Assembly: GCA_963920575.1 (NCBI GenBank)
Contig: OY986964.1
Location: forward strand, 30,780,972-30,844,971
Length of the DNA stretch: 64,000 nucleotides
Origin: Narthecium ossifragum
Lineage: Eukaryota; Streptophyta; Magnoliopsida; Dioscoreales; Nartheciaceae
Direction: 5' to 3'
Part shown: positions 12,700 to 24,870 of the stretch, one piece after another
Layout of the letters: each line of letters opens with the position of its first letter
Numbering within the stretch: position 1 is the first letter of the stretch
Position numbers and translations under genes: made by a program
The notes under the pieces: generated by a model
Databases searched by the model: none
The model's input: only the letters and a program-made list of their open reading frames with translations
What the model was told of the DNA's origin: nothing

Positions 12700-13631
12700 C
12701 GCACGCTAGTCTCCTCTCCTCTCACGTCTTCACCCTTATATGGAGTTAATGGGCCTCTAATTGCTGAAAGCCACCTCCAAAGTTTCAAATATTACCAAAT
12801 CCAAAGAAGGGTGTGAAACTGTGAAAAATGAGGTCGTTTTCCGTAATAATCCGCCAAGAAAATGGCCATTAGAGGGCCCAAATAAAAAAAACAAATACAA
12901 ATACAAAAATGGTTAGATTTTTAACATGAATAGCATGTTTCTCACCAGGTTTTATAGATCTGTTTGGTATCTTTAGGAACTTCTGATGCTGAAATATACA
13001 GTAATCAATCTCACTAGAACTTGGAAATTATATCAGGATCCTGCTCTTCTGAGTGGCAATTTTGATGGTTTTTTTCTCTCAGAATCCTCTTCCTCTTGAT
13101 GAAGAAAATCCTTGTGAGCAACCACGGCGTAATCTCGACATTATATCTCCAGAAGCTATGTATACCCAATCCCTGTACCTCTGTGATAGGCTATATGTCC
13201 AAATATTGATATTTAGGTCCAAGAGTTTTGCCCCAATATCAAACACGTCCCGTATTGGGCAAATATTAGTCCTTCACATAATTCCAGGCTTTCCAGCGAT
13301 AGAAAGCATGGAAGGATGCAATTTTAAGACGACAGGAGAGCTTATAGGAGATGAAGTACATGTACAACTGACATGAGATGGGATGATCAATCAAATGAAA
13401 CACTGGCCTGCATAGAAATACAGAAAACCATTTTTTTCCTTTTTTCACGGAAGCAGGATCACAAAGAGCACATTGCTAGTTTGTTACATTGCATATCAAT
13501 GGCCTGTTCCTCTACATGTGGAGTTCTTCAATGTCGTGGACCAAAACACATTGAATAAGTCCCAAAAAGAAAAGAGGAGCAACAAGTTTTAGCTCTCCCT
13601 AGGATTAGTAGGGTTTTCTTGAAGCCCGTCG
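12700..13631. other. Intergenic DNA between VAR3/OZ-like and CDCA7-like genes
   Basis: The left part is the GC-rich leader of the zinc-finger gene. The remainder is AT-rich and, near 13631, probably the 3' UTR of the CDCA7-like gene. A plus-strand ORF at 13053-13376 shows no domain or codon signature and is not called. Confidence 0.5.
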
Positions 13632-16600
13632 TCATCTGTTACCAGCTTGATGTTTCAGCTGAGCCATGAGCAGATGTGCCACCGATTCATATCCCAATTC
13701 TCGAGCTTTTAAGAAGTATCCAAGCATGAAAAACAAAATTTTCAAACAACTAATAAAGTAAGAAGAAAAATTGAGTAAAAGAGCATGCACAGTCTAGAAG
13801 GGTAAGTCACAAGCAGACAAGAGCAAACCTCGAAAAATGGCTATTCCTGTCGGCATCAATTTTCGCCTCTTCAAGCAGATAGAACTACATAATACAAGTA
13901 ATACGATTGTCAGAGGACAGATTCAGGGAAAATGGCCAGCAATGTAACGAATTTGGGGTTGACAGTCAGGACTAGCTTGATGGGCAGGACCTGTTGCATA
14001 TCCAAAATGGGATGGTGCCTTTCTCTTCAATGCAGTGTGGGCACATCCAATCCTTGTTCTGTCTCACTTCATCCAGTTCTACCACATAAAAAAATAGAAA
14101 GTAGACTCACAGATTCAGCTTTGCATTCAATCCATCTAGAAAGCATTCTTTTATTACCTTAGTCCAATGCAAAAAGGTCAGAATTCATCAACTTGAAAAC
14201 ACAGTTGCAAGAATGGCACTTCTTTCATATTGAGGACCCAGACTAATAAAGTTCTGAGTGTGAAACGAAAACAGATATAAAGGAAGAAAAAAAAGTCATA
14301 GAGAAATCTTTATACAAGATAAGACTATGGTTGCCTAATTTTTTTTAGGCAACTTATGTATGAAGTTGGTTAAAACTTTACATACCTTCACCATATCTAA
14401 CTTTTAGACAAGCACGGCAAAGAATACCATTGCTAGAATGGCAGACTGGGCATTCAGTTTTCCCTGCTAACCACAACCCATGTAAGTATTTGGGTAACTT
14501 TTGCATTTGAATAAAACAGCTTTCCACCTGAAAGGTAGAATAGATTGCGAACATCACCTATGCATGGCTGGCTGATGTCCCTATAACGACATCGTGGGCA
14601 GTCTTCCTCCCCGCATACTTTTTTCTGCCTGCACTCATATATAACAGAATCAGTAAAATTGGAAATCTGGGTCAAGCCTAAACAACGGTCCCTGCTCCTT
14701 GCTACAACTCTAAGGGCAGCCATAAGGCCTGGGTGGTGGGAATATCTAGCTGAGTACTTTGCAGTGTTATATGTCCACTTTCCCTGTAAGAAAGAATGGA
14801 GTTCCAATTCCAATGAAGTGCATTGAAAACAACATTTCTTCAGATATTTACAGATGATTTTTGCTTTGGTTTTCCACTTTGGAGGCACTTGATGTCTTTT
14901 TCCTTTCAAACTATGACCTAAGCCAACTTCCAAGTATCGAATAGCTTAAGATTCTCAAATGTAATTAACCAGATCTAGGAAAAGTGACGTTTGAATGCTT
15001 GTCTGTCTTCTAAGAAATCTGCTTTTCTTGTTCATTTGTTTCTTGTCATGTTTAACAGCTAGGTCCACTTACAAGAATAGCTTTCAAAGTTGTAAAGTGT
15101 TCGAGATGCACATTGAATCGGATCTGACTTGCCCCTGCTTGTTATGTCAATGTTGTGCTCTTAGCAACAATCAAAGATGAAAGATACAAACACAAAGAGC
15201 CCATGAAAGGAAGTCAATATAAGCTCAAAGATAATAACAGATAGCCTCAAAACGGATGCAGGATTTTAACACCTATGGAGTACTTGTTCTCTCCCCATTG
15301 TATATTTCTGATTAAAAATGAGATTAAACTCTCCTTTACTCTCCACTCTCTTGCCCTCGCACTTTGTAATCGAGAAATCTCTACAGGAGCAGGTGCTATC
15401 AGAGAACAACTAGCCGATTCGGGTTTGTGAATTAGTATAGATAATTCATTGGGAGAATGCCCTACTTCCATCCTTTTTGCGACCATGTAAATAGTTTAGC
15501 TTAAAAAAAGTTCAAAAGTATGATGAAAATATTTGATTGGCATATGATTCCTTCCGCGATTTATTCTGAAAAGATTTGACTTTTGGTTACTACATTTATA
15601 TTCTCCCTTTTCCTATCATCCAAGGCATGCTATATCATTGGCTTCTCGCTACTAGTTTGTATGAATAACGAGTTTTTGTCCTACTCGAGTCTACTATGGT
15701 GTTTATGCACTTCCTCTTTACTCTGAAATGTAAACTCCATTTGTACATTAAGGAATCAATTTCTTTTTAAGTTCTGATTTAAAGATGCCTCCTTCTAGCT
15801 TTTGATTCGTTGAATAATGTACCAAAGCTGTGAATACCATCACCATGTATTTATTTAGTGTCAAGTTCCACAGGGATCACTTAATCATTACAAGAATCAC
15901 AAAAACTTGATACAGCTGAAGTTTAATTTAGTTATTTACCAAACCTTTATTCTCTTAAGCATCTAAAGTATAAATTGCTATGTCATTTTAGTCTTCAGGA
16001 TCCAATTCAACGAGGATGTTTTGATCACTCCTAGTATCATTAAAACTTGGCATACATGGAGTTTTATTTTTATTCTAGTTGACTATGGAACATTTACTCT
16101 AAAACTTTACCTTATTCTAATAGCAACTAAAGCTAGCACACTTATGGCTATGCATCTTCCTCATTGAACAGATGATGCTAAAACCTTAAAACTAACAGAC
16201 GGTTGATGTGTCCTAATTTAAGTTGTTAGCGTGCGATAACCAATTAAATCATGGAAACTGAGAAACAATGCATCGAAGACGCAGAAAGAGTTCATAACAG
16301 AGCAGCCAAAGCTACAGCTCTTATAACACATGGAAATTAACAGTCAATAGAGAAAACATGATTCTTTCACTTTTAATAACAACCCAATAGATCAACTCAA
16401 ACAGGTTGACAACAAGGCTAAAAAAATGGATGTGAGGAGATAAAGACCTGCAGAAATGGCAACAGATCCCCACGATAGGGTCATAATAAGTTCCCCTGTC
16501 TCTTCCTTCACAGCACGTTGCAAACAATCTCTTCCGAACAGGGCTTGCAGGAACTTCTTGAACATGAAGGGAACTTACGGGAGATGAATCATTAGGGCTT

Positions 16601-17521
16601 ATGCCCTTCAAACGCTCGGACCGCCGGCGCTGAGATGCTAAGATGCACTGAGACTTTGGCTTATTTTGAGGAGCTGCTCTTCCTGCAGCTGATTTCACAG
16701 AAGGAAAGATTGATAGGAGATCTCCCGCATTCAGCCCAAGAGATGCCATTCGAGCCTATGATGTTATTAACTTAACCATTAGAAAAGACAATATCTCTAT
16801 TATAAAACTTAAGCCCGCCAAAAAAGAAGATGTCTTGCAAAGAGCTGCAATACTTTGTTCTCAGAAATCCGGGCAATTCGAAGGCTCTCGTAGTCGCACT
16901 TCACTTGTGGTCCTTTCTTGGTCTTTCCCTCTTGGTGGCATTTCCCTTCTATTTGGGCATGTTTGGCTTCTCCCTCTTGTTGACATTGCTCTTCCTCTCT
17001 CATCGCTTCTACTTCGGCATTTCCCTCTAGGGTTTGAAAGGAGGAAAGCACTAGAAGTCACTAAAAGTTGGAAGCAGAATACAAAGCACTTCAGGGGCAT
17101 GAGAAAACCTTCTAAAGCCGGAGCATCAGAACCCTGGCATTTGCCCATTAGCCGGCTAGATCGTCGAAGTGAAGTGCATTGATGTTTGGTTTCTCCCTCT
17201 TGTTGGCATTGCTCTTCGTCTCTCATCGCTTCTACCTGGCCACTTCCCTCTTGGGTTTGATAGGAGGAAAGCACTAGAAGTCACTAAAAGTTGGAAGCGG
17301 AATTATAAAAAGCACTTCAGGGGCATGAGGAAACCTTCTAAAGCCGGAGCATTGGAACCCTGGCATTTTCCCATTAGCCGGCTAGATCGTCTAAGTGGGG
17401 TGGATTGGTGCGGTCGCGCCTTCTTGCCCCATCTAATGCAACTGCTCGTTTGCACGTATCCAGATGAAATCCCGGTTATCCCAAGATTATCGGTGCTATC
17501 GCTCTCACCAAGGGATGCCAT
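13632..17521 (-). CDS. CDCA7-like protein, zf-4CXXC_R1 zinc-finger domain
   Basis: Nine minus-strand exons with consistent phases give 407 residues: 17335-17521, 17109-17273, 16854-17050, 16448-16755, 14558-14628, 14386-14463, 13991-14078, 13829-13884 and 13632-13705. The N-terminal half carries LRRSSRLMGKCQGS in two exons, then DYESLRIARISENKARMASL, a short motif of this family. The C-terminal domain is Cys-rich: YYDPIVGICCHFCRQKKVCG, GEEDCPRC, QPCIGKTECPVCHSSNG, CRACLKVRYGEELDEVRQNK, DWMCPHCIEEKG, WICNSSICLKRRKLMPTG. It ends AIFRARELGYESVAHLLM. This is the 'monoamine-oxidase A repressor R1' zinc finger found in CDCA7. Family knowledge: CDCA7 proteins partner with HELLS/DDM1-type remodellers in maintaining DNA methylation. 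Whether this branch does so is inference. Exons 2 and 3 come from a tandem duplication. The start is MASLGESDST; a similar MASLG at 16749 is internal. Confidence 0.9.
16958..17408 (-). repeat. Tandem exon-plus-intron duplication in the CDCA7-like gene
   Basis: The plus-strand block at about 16958-17180 is repeated at 17181-17408 with scattered changes. Each copy covers the end of one exon (SSRLMGKCQGS...APALE), the whole short intron, and the start of the next exon (VLSSYQTQEG or VLSSFQTLEG). The duplication is phase-neutral, so both copies splice in frame. Confidence 0.85.
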
Positions 17522-18553
17522 TTGAGCCTCTACAATCGGACACTCATACAAATTTCTCTCAAGAAACAAAGAAAACCTATCAAGAAAGTTTTTTTTTTGA
17601 GAGACTACATCAATACCATCTACAACAGGATAGAAACAGCTAAAAACTCTACGATCCAAAGAAAAATAAAAGATTTTGAGCAAACCTCGCGGAGAAAAGA
17701 AAAGTTCTTCCAATGCTTCGCCTCTCGACTACTGGGATTCTCCTCTGGAGAAGGGGGAAGGAGAGGAGACAGGCAGAGTAGTGGTCGTCCGACTGGACTG
17801 ACGGCTATATTTCAAACAGGAGTGATATGCGTACCCCGACGTCGAAGTACGAGGGACACACGCAAATCCTATTGGCCGGCTACACGGCCCATCCTTGGAC
17901 CCCACTCAACTCCCTAGCAGATTGCGCCACGTGCGGGTACGCATATCAGTATTCCATGACAAAGCTAAGATTTTGAATCTATTGCCAAAAAAGGCATGGG
18001 CTAGGCATGGGCTAGGCAGGTAGTTTATGACCAAAATTCAGAACCAAAATCCAAATGTTGAATTATATAAGAACGAAACTTAAATACTAAATTTCTCACT
18101 TAAAATAAAATAATTGGGAATTTAACATGTTTTTGTTATCGGAGAAGAGACCGAATTATATTTTCCATCACTCTAACTTTAGACACCGACAATAATTCTG
18201 CAACTGTATCTCATTGGTCCATAATTTTATAGCAGTAGCTTAGCATAAAAAATAAAATAAAAATTAATAAGAGTTTACAAACATGCAAAGAATGGGGTTT
18301 ATCACCAGATTTGAATTAAGCAGAGAATTCTTACAACACAAAACAGAGTGGTCTACATCAAAGCCTCTTCAAAGCCATTAGACAAAAAAGGAAATAAGTT
18401 TCCATATGAACCTCCCCCTTGTGTCACGATTCTAGACCCCCTCTGCTGGTATACAAATCCTGCTACCTTAATTCAGCAATTTAAGGTCAAAACAATTGAG
18501 ATTTATGTACAAGAAAATGGTGTAATTTTTCCAAGCTGCTGGAGTAGGAGATC
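17522..18553. other. Intergenic DNA between CDCA7-like and Nudix genes
   Basis: Contains the CDCA7-like 5' leader (17522-17900, with a plus-strand poly-T run near 17590), an AT-rich stretch, and the probable Nudix 3' UTR near 18553. No conserved coding sequence was seen. Confidence 0.5.
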
Positions 18554-20572
18554 CTATAGCTTTAGACGTCTCTCCAATCTCTCCAGTGCTTCTCTCATCC
18601 AAGTGTGCTTGCATTGTTGTTTTGCAACTTCAACAGAGACCTGCTCCAAAAAAAAAATCAAAGAGATCAGATTTCTTGGTTTACTTAAATCAAACCAAAA
18701 CTAGGCGAAAAACAGTATATGAATCTGAATCTACTCACCCAAGTTCGTTGCCGGACACCCATCTCAGGCCAATCATTCATTACTTCTGTTACATTCAAAG
18801 GAAACATGATTCCTTCATAGAAGTTGTCATGTGTTCTACCCTTGTACCTCCATCTGCCAAGTTTACGCTGTGCAAAAAGGAATTTTCTTTTCTTAGAAAA
18901 GCTATTTTATTGTATTAAAGACTTTTTCACCAGGTGAGATCATTTAGGATAAGGAACTGACCTCAACGTATCCCTGCACCCCAGCTTCTTCCATTGCCTC
19001 TCGCGAAGCTGCTTGCCTTTTAGTTTCATCAATTTCCCAGCCTCCCTGTAGATTGTTTAATAAAATCTTGGGTTAACGTCATGCATGATGTAAGCAGCAG
19101 GAGACCAGCATCTGCATAACATTGTTAACTTCTTGAGAACAATTTGTTGTCCTAATACGGCAGTCAGGTGTGGTCCTACCTATAATTAGTAATAGCAGCA
19201 TTGTGCAAGAACACTTTCAACGAGATGGTCTTGAGAGTTGAGAGGCTTTATCTAAATGCTTTCAATTAGGTTTTCAGACACCATCATTGTTTTCACAACC
19301 TTGTGTTCTCCAAAAAACAAATACAGCTATAGGCATATAATTTTATTAAAGGAAATGCTTTTGTATTTAAATGAAAAGATACCGAAGAAGATCCACCAAT
19401 TTGAGAAAAAAACATAAAGACGTAATGATTTCGTCTGTCTTATTAGCTTGTGTACTCAGAGAAACTAATCAGCTTCTGAAACGTGAGGTTCTTTATGTGT
19501 CTTCCTGGCGGCAAGGAACTAGGCTCAATTATTATTAAAATTTTCTATATCATAATGTACTTTCCAGTAGACATATGGGAAGTCATAGCATTGGTTCTTC
19601 CCTTGTCAATTATCAATCATCTAGAATTTTAGATCACTTCCAACTTCTCAATGTCTAACTGTGTGGTTTCTTAATCAGGGAAGCCTATCATCCTATTACA
19701 TTCCTAGCAATAGATTTTCGCAATAAACTTGCAAAATTGGAAATTGTAACAATAAAAGAAATTTTGCAAATCCATGAAGAAAGTACTAGATTGTATTTTA
19801 CAAGAATAGCATATGTACCTTTGGGAACATCAATCCACAGCCCTTTTGAGAGGTGATGAGAAGAACCTCCACATTTTTATCTATACAGGCACCACATGGC
19901 TTCTCCATGTTGAATCTGTAAGGAATGCACCTGCATGATAGATCCAAATCTTCAATGGTGGGAATCAAGATCCTAAAATATCATCCTATAATGGCAATGA
20001 AGTGCTTAAAAAACCACCAAAGACTGCATTGATAGATAGGAAATGAGATAATAATAAAAAAAAGGTACAAATCTTCAACGTTGTGCATCGAGAGGCCATA
20101 AAATATCATCCTATAATGGCAAAGACAAAATGCTTAAAAAACCATCAAAGAACCAAATGAATGTTAAGAATCCCCTGCCCTAACTAGCAAAGATCTCATT
20201 TGAGCAAAATCGGAACAGATGGTTATGGTTTTCTGGAAACAATCCTCAAGAGAAACAAAGCTTTTCCATTGGATTGAAAAGGCTTAAAAAAAAACCAAGA
20301 AACCCAATTGATCCACCCCATTCTCGAAAAATCTAGTAAATAAGCCAACCAAGATTCCATCTTTCCACGAATATCATCAACAAGAAACAAAGCGAACTCC
20401 ACAAAACTCATCAAATCACAACAATAAATCCAAAACCAAGCACAAAAAGGCAACAAACACAACAAGCAATGGCTCAAAGGGGGATGATCGTAAAGTACCC
20501 AACAACAAGGCGACGCCCGTTGTTGCTGTACCGTTGCAGCTGCCTCCCCTGACGCGAAACCAAAGACACCAT
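18554..20572 (-). CDS. Nudix hydrolase, plant NUDX4/17/18/21-like
   Basis: Five minus-strand exons: 20499-20572, 19819-19930, 18962-19045, 18739-18867 and 18554-18640. All have GT/AG junctions and give 161 residues. The start MVSLVSRQGRQLQRY and then VVGCIPYRF match the short plant Nudix clade. The Nudix box spans the exon 2/3 junction: GGWEIDETKRQAASREAMEE followed by AG, fitting Gx5Ex7REUxEExGU with all catalytic acidic residues present. After it come FYEGIMFPLNVTE, DWPEMGVRQRTW and a C-terminal helix MREALERLERRL. Family knowledge: these enzymes cleave nucleoside diphosphates linked to another moiety; many members of this group are organellar, but the exact substrate cannot be read from sequence. 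The gene appears complete and intact. Confidence 0.93.
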
Positions 20573-20660
20573 CTTCTCCACAAAACCCAACCCAAGTCCT
20601 CCTCTTTCCCTCTACCTCTCTCTCTCTCTCTCTCTCTCTCTATAAACTCTGAGAAAGAAA
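20573..20660 (-). promoter_or_regulatory. Nudix gene 5' leader with CT/GA microsatellite
   Basis: A run of CT dinucleotides at about 20617-20641 (GA on the coding strand) lies about 50 bp upstream of the Nudix start codon, a common feature of plant 5' UTRs. No other promoter element is assigned. Confidence 0.55.
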
Positions 20661-21785
20661 CGCTCCCAAAATCCCCCCTTCTCTCTGTCTCTTAGCTCTC
20701 CGCCGGGAAAGAGAGGAATCCAACTGCCCAAATGGTTGGTTCCTTTCCGTTATTCTTCTCTCGAAACGGATACCAGAGAGCGATGTGAGCCGTGGGTTGC
20801 CAAGAACGAGGGTGGATGCTCTTCTCCATTTATAGACGTTGGGGATGGAGTTTTTAAATCGGTGGATCCCAGCGTCGCCTTCCGGGCACGATCCGCTACG
20901 CCTTCCGCGACGGTTCCCTCCGTCCTCCAACAAGAACACCCGGATTCGGGTCGGATCCTTATCGGATCCTGTCCACACCCAAAAACAGCACTTTGCACGT
21001 TAACAAGGTATTGTATCGGGTTTAAAAAACAACGACAAATCCGACCGGAGAATGCGGGTTTGGATCGGGTTTGGGATGTCGGACGTCCATTAGAAGGACT
21101 TAGAACCGTCCTTTTCGGTGAGCTGGGTGGTGATCCCACCGGAGTGACAGCGACCGGGTCGTTTGTTTAGACGATGGCCCGAAAGGGGGGCCTGACGCGG
21201 TGACGTGACCGGGAGGGTGATGGGAGTTGTGGATCAGGTCGGCCCGACGGGATGGAACCGGAAACACGTATAGATAACGGACTCGGCTCTTATACATTTA
21301 TTATTAGTTTTTTATATATATATATTGGACGCTATGAGAGTCTCACTTACGTATGATCCTTGTCCTTGTCATACAATAATTGTATAAAGGGATAATTCAT
21401 TGTCTTTTTAACGGGTCTAGAGTTTAAGTTTGTTCTTTCCCATCCAAGGTATCGGTGGAGAGATTAATCTCATCGTGTTTATGTTTTATATTGGTACTAA
21501 TTTGCCCCCCTACCACCTACTCTCCCCACCCCTTTCTCCCCCCCCCCCCCCCCCCACTAACTTCCCACCTCTCCCACTAACTCCCCCTCCACGTAGGCTC
21601 CATCTAGGATAATTCCTACCATGTAAGACGCCACCTAGGACAACAAAAGCTTCACTTATAACTATAGCCTCATATAAGGATGATCTAACACTATTTGAAA
21701 GGGTACATAGACAAAACCCCCTTTTATACATTTAATGGTAAGGATGTGCAAGATTAGGATTACATGATACCAATTTATGCATTTA
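20661..21785. other. Gene-free region upstream of the Nudix gene, with poly-C run
   Basis: GC-rich to 21290, then AT-rich. A run of about 17 C residues at about 21539-21556 is surrounded by pyrimidine-rich CCCCACC words. Overlapping ORFs on both strands at 20640-21170 show no domain and are not called. Confidence 0.5.
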
Positions 21786-22373
21786 GGATCCGTTTGGATT
21801 TTGTATATGATAAGTTTGTATAGTAGATAAAGTAAAAGTTATGTGAGTATGGATAATGTATTTGAATGCATAAATAAGGTTTATACATACTTATCCTCAA
21901 TCCAAATAGACACTAATGGTCCATTTGGATTGAGGATAGGATAAGTTTGTATGTTGGATAAAGTAAAAGAGTTATGTAAACATTAATGGCCCGTTTGGAT
22001 TGAGGATATGATAAGTTTGCATAATGGATAAAGTAAAAGTTATACAAGTATTAAATGTAATTATGTAAGATTGTGGATAAAGTGTTTGGATGTATAAATA
22101 GGGTTTATGTATACTTATCATCAATCCAAACGGGCCCTTAATGGATTGAGGATAAGTATGCATAAACCCCATTTATGCATCCAAATATTTTATCCACAAT
22201 CTTACATAACTACCTTTAATGCTTGCATAACTTTTACTTTATCCAACATAGTGGATAAAGTAAAAGTTATGCAAGCATTAAAGATAGTTATGTAAGATTA
22301 GGTTCCGTGTGGATTGAGGATAAGCATAGATAAACCTCATTTATGCATCCAAACACATTATCCATAATCTTAC
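21786..22373. repeat. Cluster of nested MITEs with GTTTGGATTGAGGAT ends
   Basis: Several copies in both orientations share the terminal word CGTTTGGATTGAGGAT (reverse ATCCTCAATCCAAACG) and internal GATAAAGTAAAAGTTATG. Ends are seen near 21786, 21913, 21918, 21992, 22136, 22145 and 22310. The last copy is interrupted at 22373, and its remainder resumes at 25829-25910, ending CTCAATCCAAACAGACCCC. Confidence 0.75.
21988..22136. mobile_element. Intact MITE copy of ~145 bp
   Basis: Bounded by GGCCCGTTTGGATTGAGG and its inverse CAATCCAAACGGGCCC, with TTAATG on both sides as probable target duplication. The interior is AT-rich and non-coding. Confidence 0.65.
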
Positions 22374-22906
22374 TGTTAGCGTGGAAATTTAACCGAGTCA
22401 AGGTCAAAATTACCTAACACTCAAGAATCATGAGATTGTGGTTTAGTCCAACTCCTAAACTACGTTCGAACAGAGGTGTCAAGTTAAACGGAAACCTGGA
22501 TTGAATCTAATTAAATAATCTAATAAAGCCAATTATCATGATAAACCTAAGTTAATCTTAACTTAATCTACTGTAACTAAGAAATCGTCTAAAACTAATA
22601 TTTTAATCTAGAAAGCAATAAAGATCATCCTAAATTACTAAATCAGATAAAATATATTTTAATCTATTGCTAAATTTAAATCTAGATTAAAATATGAAAA
22701 CTCCTTAATTACCTTAGAGCATCTCCAACCGGGCTGAGCCCGGTACCACTCCAACTGGGCGGTAATTTGGACTGCATTTATGCAGCTCCTCCCCCAAGGC
22801 TGCATATATGCAGCCAGTGAGAATGAGCTGCATTTTTATTTTATTATTTTAATAATTCTCATATTACCCCTTCATATTCTTCCCATCTAATTCTAAATTA
22901 TTAATA

Positions 22907-24153
22907 GGATAAATTACCATTTAGTACCTTCAAGTTTAACCAAATTAACGATTAAGGCCCTATACTTTAAATTTTAACAAATAAGGCCCTAGACTTATTA
23001 AAACGTAATAATCTGAGCCAAGCTCTGACGGCTGTTTGCCATCCTAACGGCTACTTGTCACGCGCCCGTCACGTGACAAGTTACCGGGGCTTTAAACGGG
23101 CACGGGGAGGATTGGGGGTTAGGGTTCCTCGTGTCGGGGCTTCCGGAGGGGTGAGCTCGCCGGCCGGCCATCGGATCTTCAACTCCGGGAGGGTTCAAGG
23201 GTAGTTTCTTCCCACATTCGAGCTCGTAGGGCTTCGATCCCGCTGCAAGCCGTCCTCTTCGAAGCCACGTTCCCACCCCACAGCCAGGTCTGAGGATCCC
23301 AATGGGATGACACCTTCAAAGCTTCTTTTTCCTATCTTCTTGTCCATGTTTGTAGATGCATTGCATCTTTTGCCCACCGACAGCTCTCTAATAGTATTCA
23401 TTTGACATAGAATGCCATCAAGCAGTTCACCCTCTAATTTCCCTACCTGCTACTGTGGAAAGAAGGCTAGGATGAAAACATCTTGGACAACCAAAAACCC
23501 TGGAGGAAGGTTTTTGGGCTGTGCCAATTACAATGTAAGCTGTTAAAAAACACATTACTCCTCAATATTTTGATGGTTATTTTTTGAGTTTGAAGTCATG
23601 GTTAAAGATCAATCAATGTCCATGGTTTATACAGGATCACGGAGGATGCAATTTCTTTTATTGGCTTGATAATGATACATGTTGTGAAGGTGACAATACA
23701 GTGATCCTTGAACTCGAAGCAAAGAATCAGAAATTGGAGGCTGAACAGGAAAACAATAAAGCAAAAGAGGCCGAAGACCTAGCTATAATTGAAGTGTGGA
23801 CCATGGAGGTGAAGAAGCTGGATCGAAGCCCTACGAGCTCGAATGTGGGAAGAAACCGCCCTTGAACCCTCATGGAGCTGAAGATCCGATGGCCGGCCGA
23901 CGAGATCACCCCTCCAGAAGCCCCAACACGAGGAACCCTAACCCCCAATCCTCCCCGCGCCCGTGTAAAGCCCCGGCAACTTGTCACGTGACGGGCACAT
24001 GACAAGTAGCCGTTAGGATGGCAAACGGCAGTCAGGGCTTGGCTCGGATTGTTACGCTTTAATAAGTTCGTGGCCTTATTTGTTAAAATTTAAAGTATAG
24101 GGCCTTAATCGTTAATTTGGTTAAACTTGAAGGTACTAAATGGTAATTTACCC
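22907..24153. mobile_element. Mutator-like element with ~335-bp TIRs and GRF gene
   Basis: Long inverted repeats at 22907-23240 and 23819-24153 start GGATAAATTACCATTTAGTA at the left and are mirrored at the right. The 9-bp direct duplication TTATTAATA lies at 22898-22906 and 24154-24162. There is no transposase; the interior encodes a GRF zinc-finger protein, so this is a Pack-MULE-like or gene-bearing MULE. It sits inside the PIF element. Confidence 0.9.
23412..23866 (+). CDS. GRF-type zinc-finger protein carried by the MULE
   Basis: A two-exon model (23412-23534 and 23636-23866, donor AAT/GTAAGC, acceptor TATACAG) is in frame and gives about 117 residues. It has a short Ser-rich start and the GRF finger CYCGKKARMKTSWTTKNPGG...FLGC, then GGCNFFYWLDND, preserving the CxC...C...C zinc ligands. 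A coiled coil of about 35 residues follows (ELEAKNQKLEAEQENNKAKE). The last dozen codons run into the right TIR, so the tail is element-derived. Proteins of this type (like Arabidopsis At4g04775) are often amplified with plant transposons. Function is unknown; nucleic-acid binding is inferred from the finger. Intact frame and splice sites suggest it may be expressed, but it may be a passenger. Coordinates may be off by one. Confidence 0.65.
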
Positions 24154-24557
24154 TTATTAATATATCCTATAACTAAAGTACCTTAACTACAATAATTAGC
24201 GTAACTTTAAAATTACTGATTTATTTAGAATAAATAATACTTCAATGGAAAACTCTTGTCGATCCCTAAACAACAAGACTAATATTGAATACTTTTTAAT
24301 TATTATTTATCTATTTGTAAATAAATTATTTTTTGAATGGTTTTGTTTTTCATCATTGGGTTTTTAAATTATACATCAGTACGTGGGTTTTTCATTAAAT
24401 TAATTCTAATTATAATTATATTATCTAAAGGTATTTGTGCAGAATACTAAAATGAAGACGAATCTTCCACACTAAACATTGAGAATTTCAATTTAATATG
24501 CTTTAAGACATGAAAAACATTGAATATAGATAAAAACATTAAATATAGATAAAAACA

Positions 24558-24870
24558 TTACATCTCTTCATTGCTATGTCGTTCCCACAAATGTTCAATC
24601 AGTGCATTTCGAAGTGCAAAATGTGCTTCTTTGTCCTTGATCTTTTTATGTCTATTAAGAAACTGGCGAAATCGTTCGGATTTACTTGCCTCCATCTCAT
24701 CAACATGCTGAGTACGTGGTGGAGTAGAAATGACATCACTTTCATCTTCATCTCGTTCATTTTCGACAATCATATTATACATTATAACACAAGCAGTCAT
24801 GATATCATGTAATACACGTTTATCCCAGAAACGTGCTGGGCTCTTAACAGTTAATTATGTAATTTTTTTT
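24558..24870 (-). pseudogene. PIF/Harbinger transposase C-terminal remnant
   Basis: On the minus strand the frame reads SPARFWDKRVLHDIMTACVI, then MYNMIVENERDEDE, and ends KEAHFALRNALIEHLWERHS. This is the C-terminus of plant HARBI1/ALP1-like DDE nucleases. The catalytic DDE core is absent and the flanking DNA is decayed, so it is non-functional. Confidence 0.8.

Noticed and set aside
12299..12816. Plus-strand ORFs opposite the first exon of the VAR3/OZ-like gene
   Set aside because: They are shadows of the GC-rich minus-strand exon, whose protein matches family motifs.
16747..16749. ATG at 16749 (MASLGLNAGDLL) as the start of the CDCA7-like gene
   Set aside because: It lies six bases into an exon with a good acceptor, and the joined frame ISENKARMASLG continues the family motif, so it is internal.
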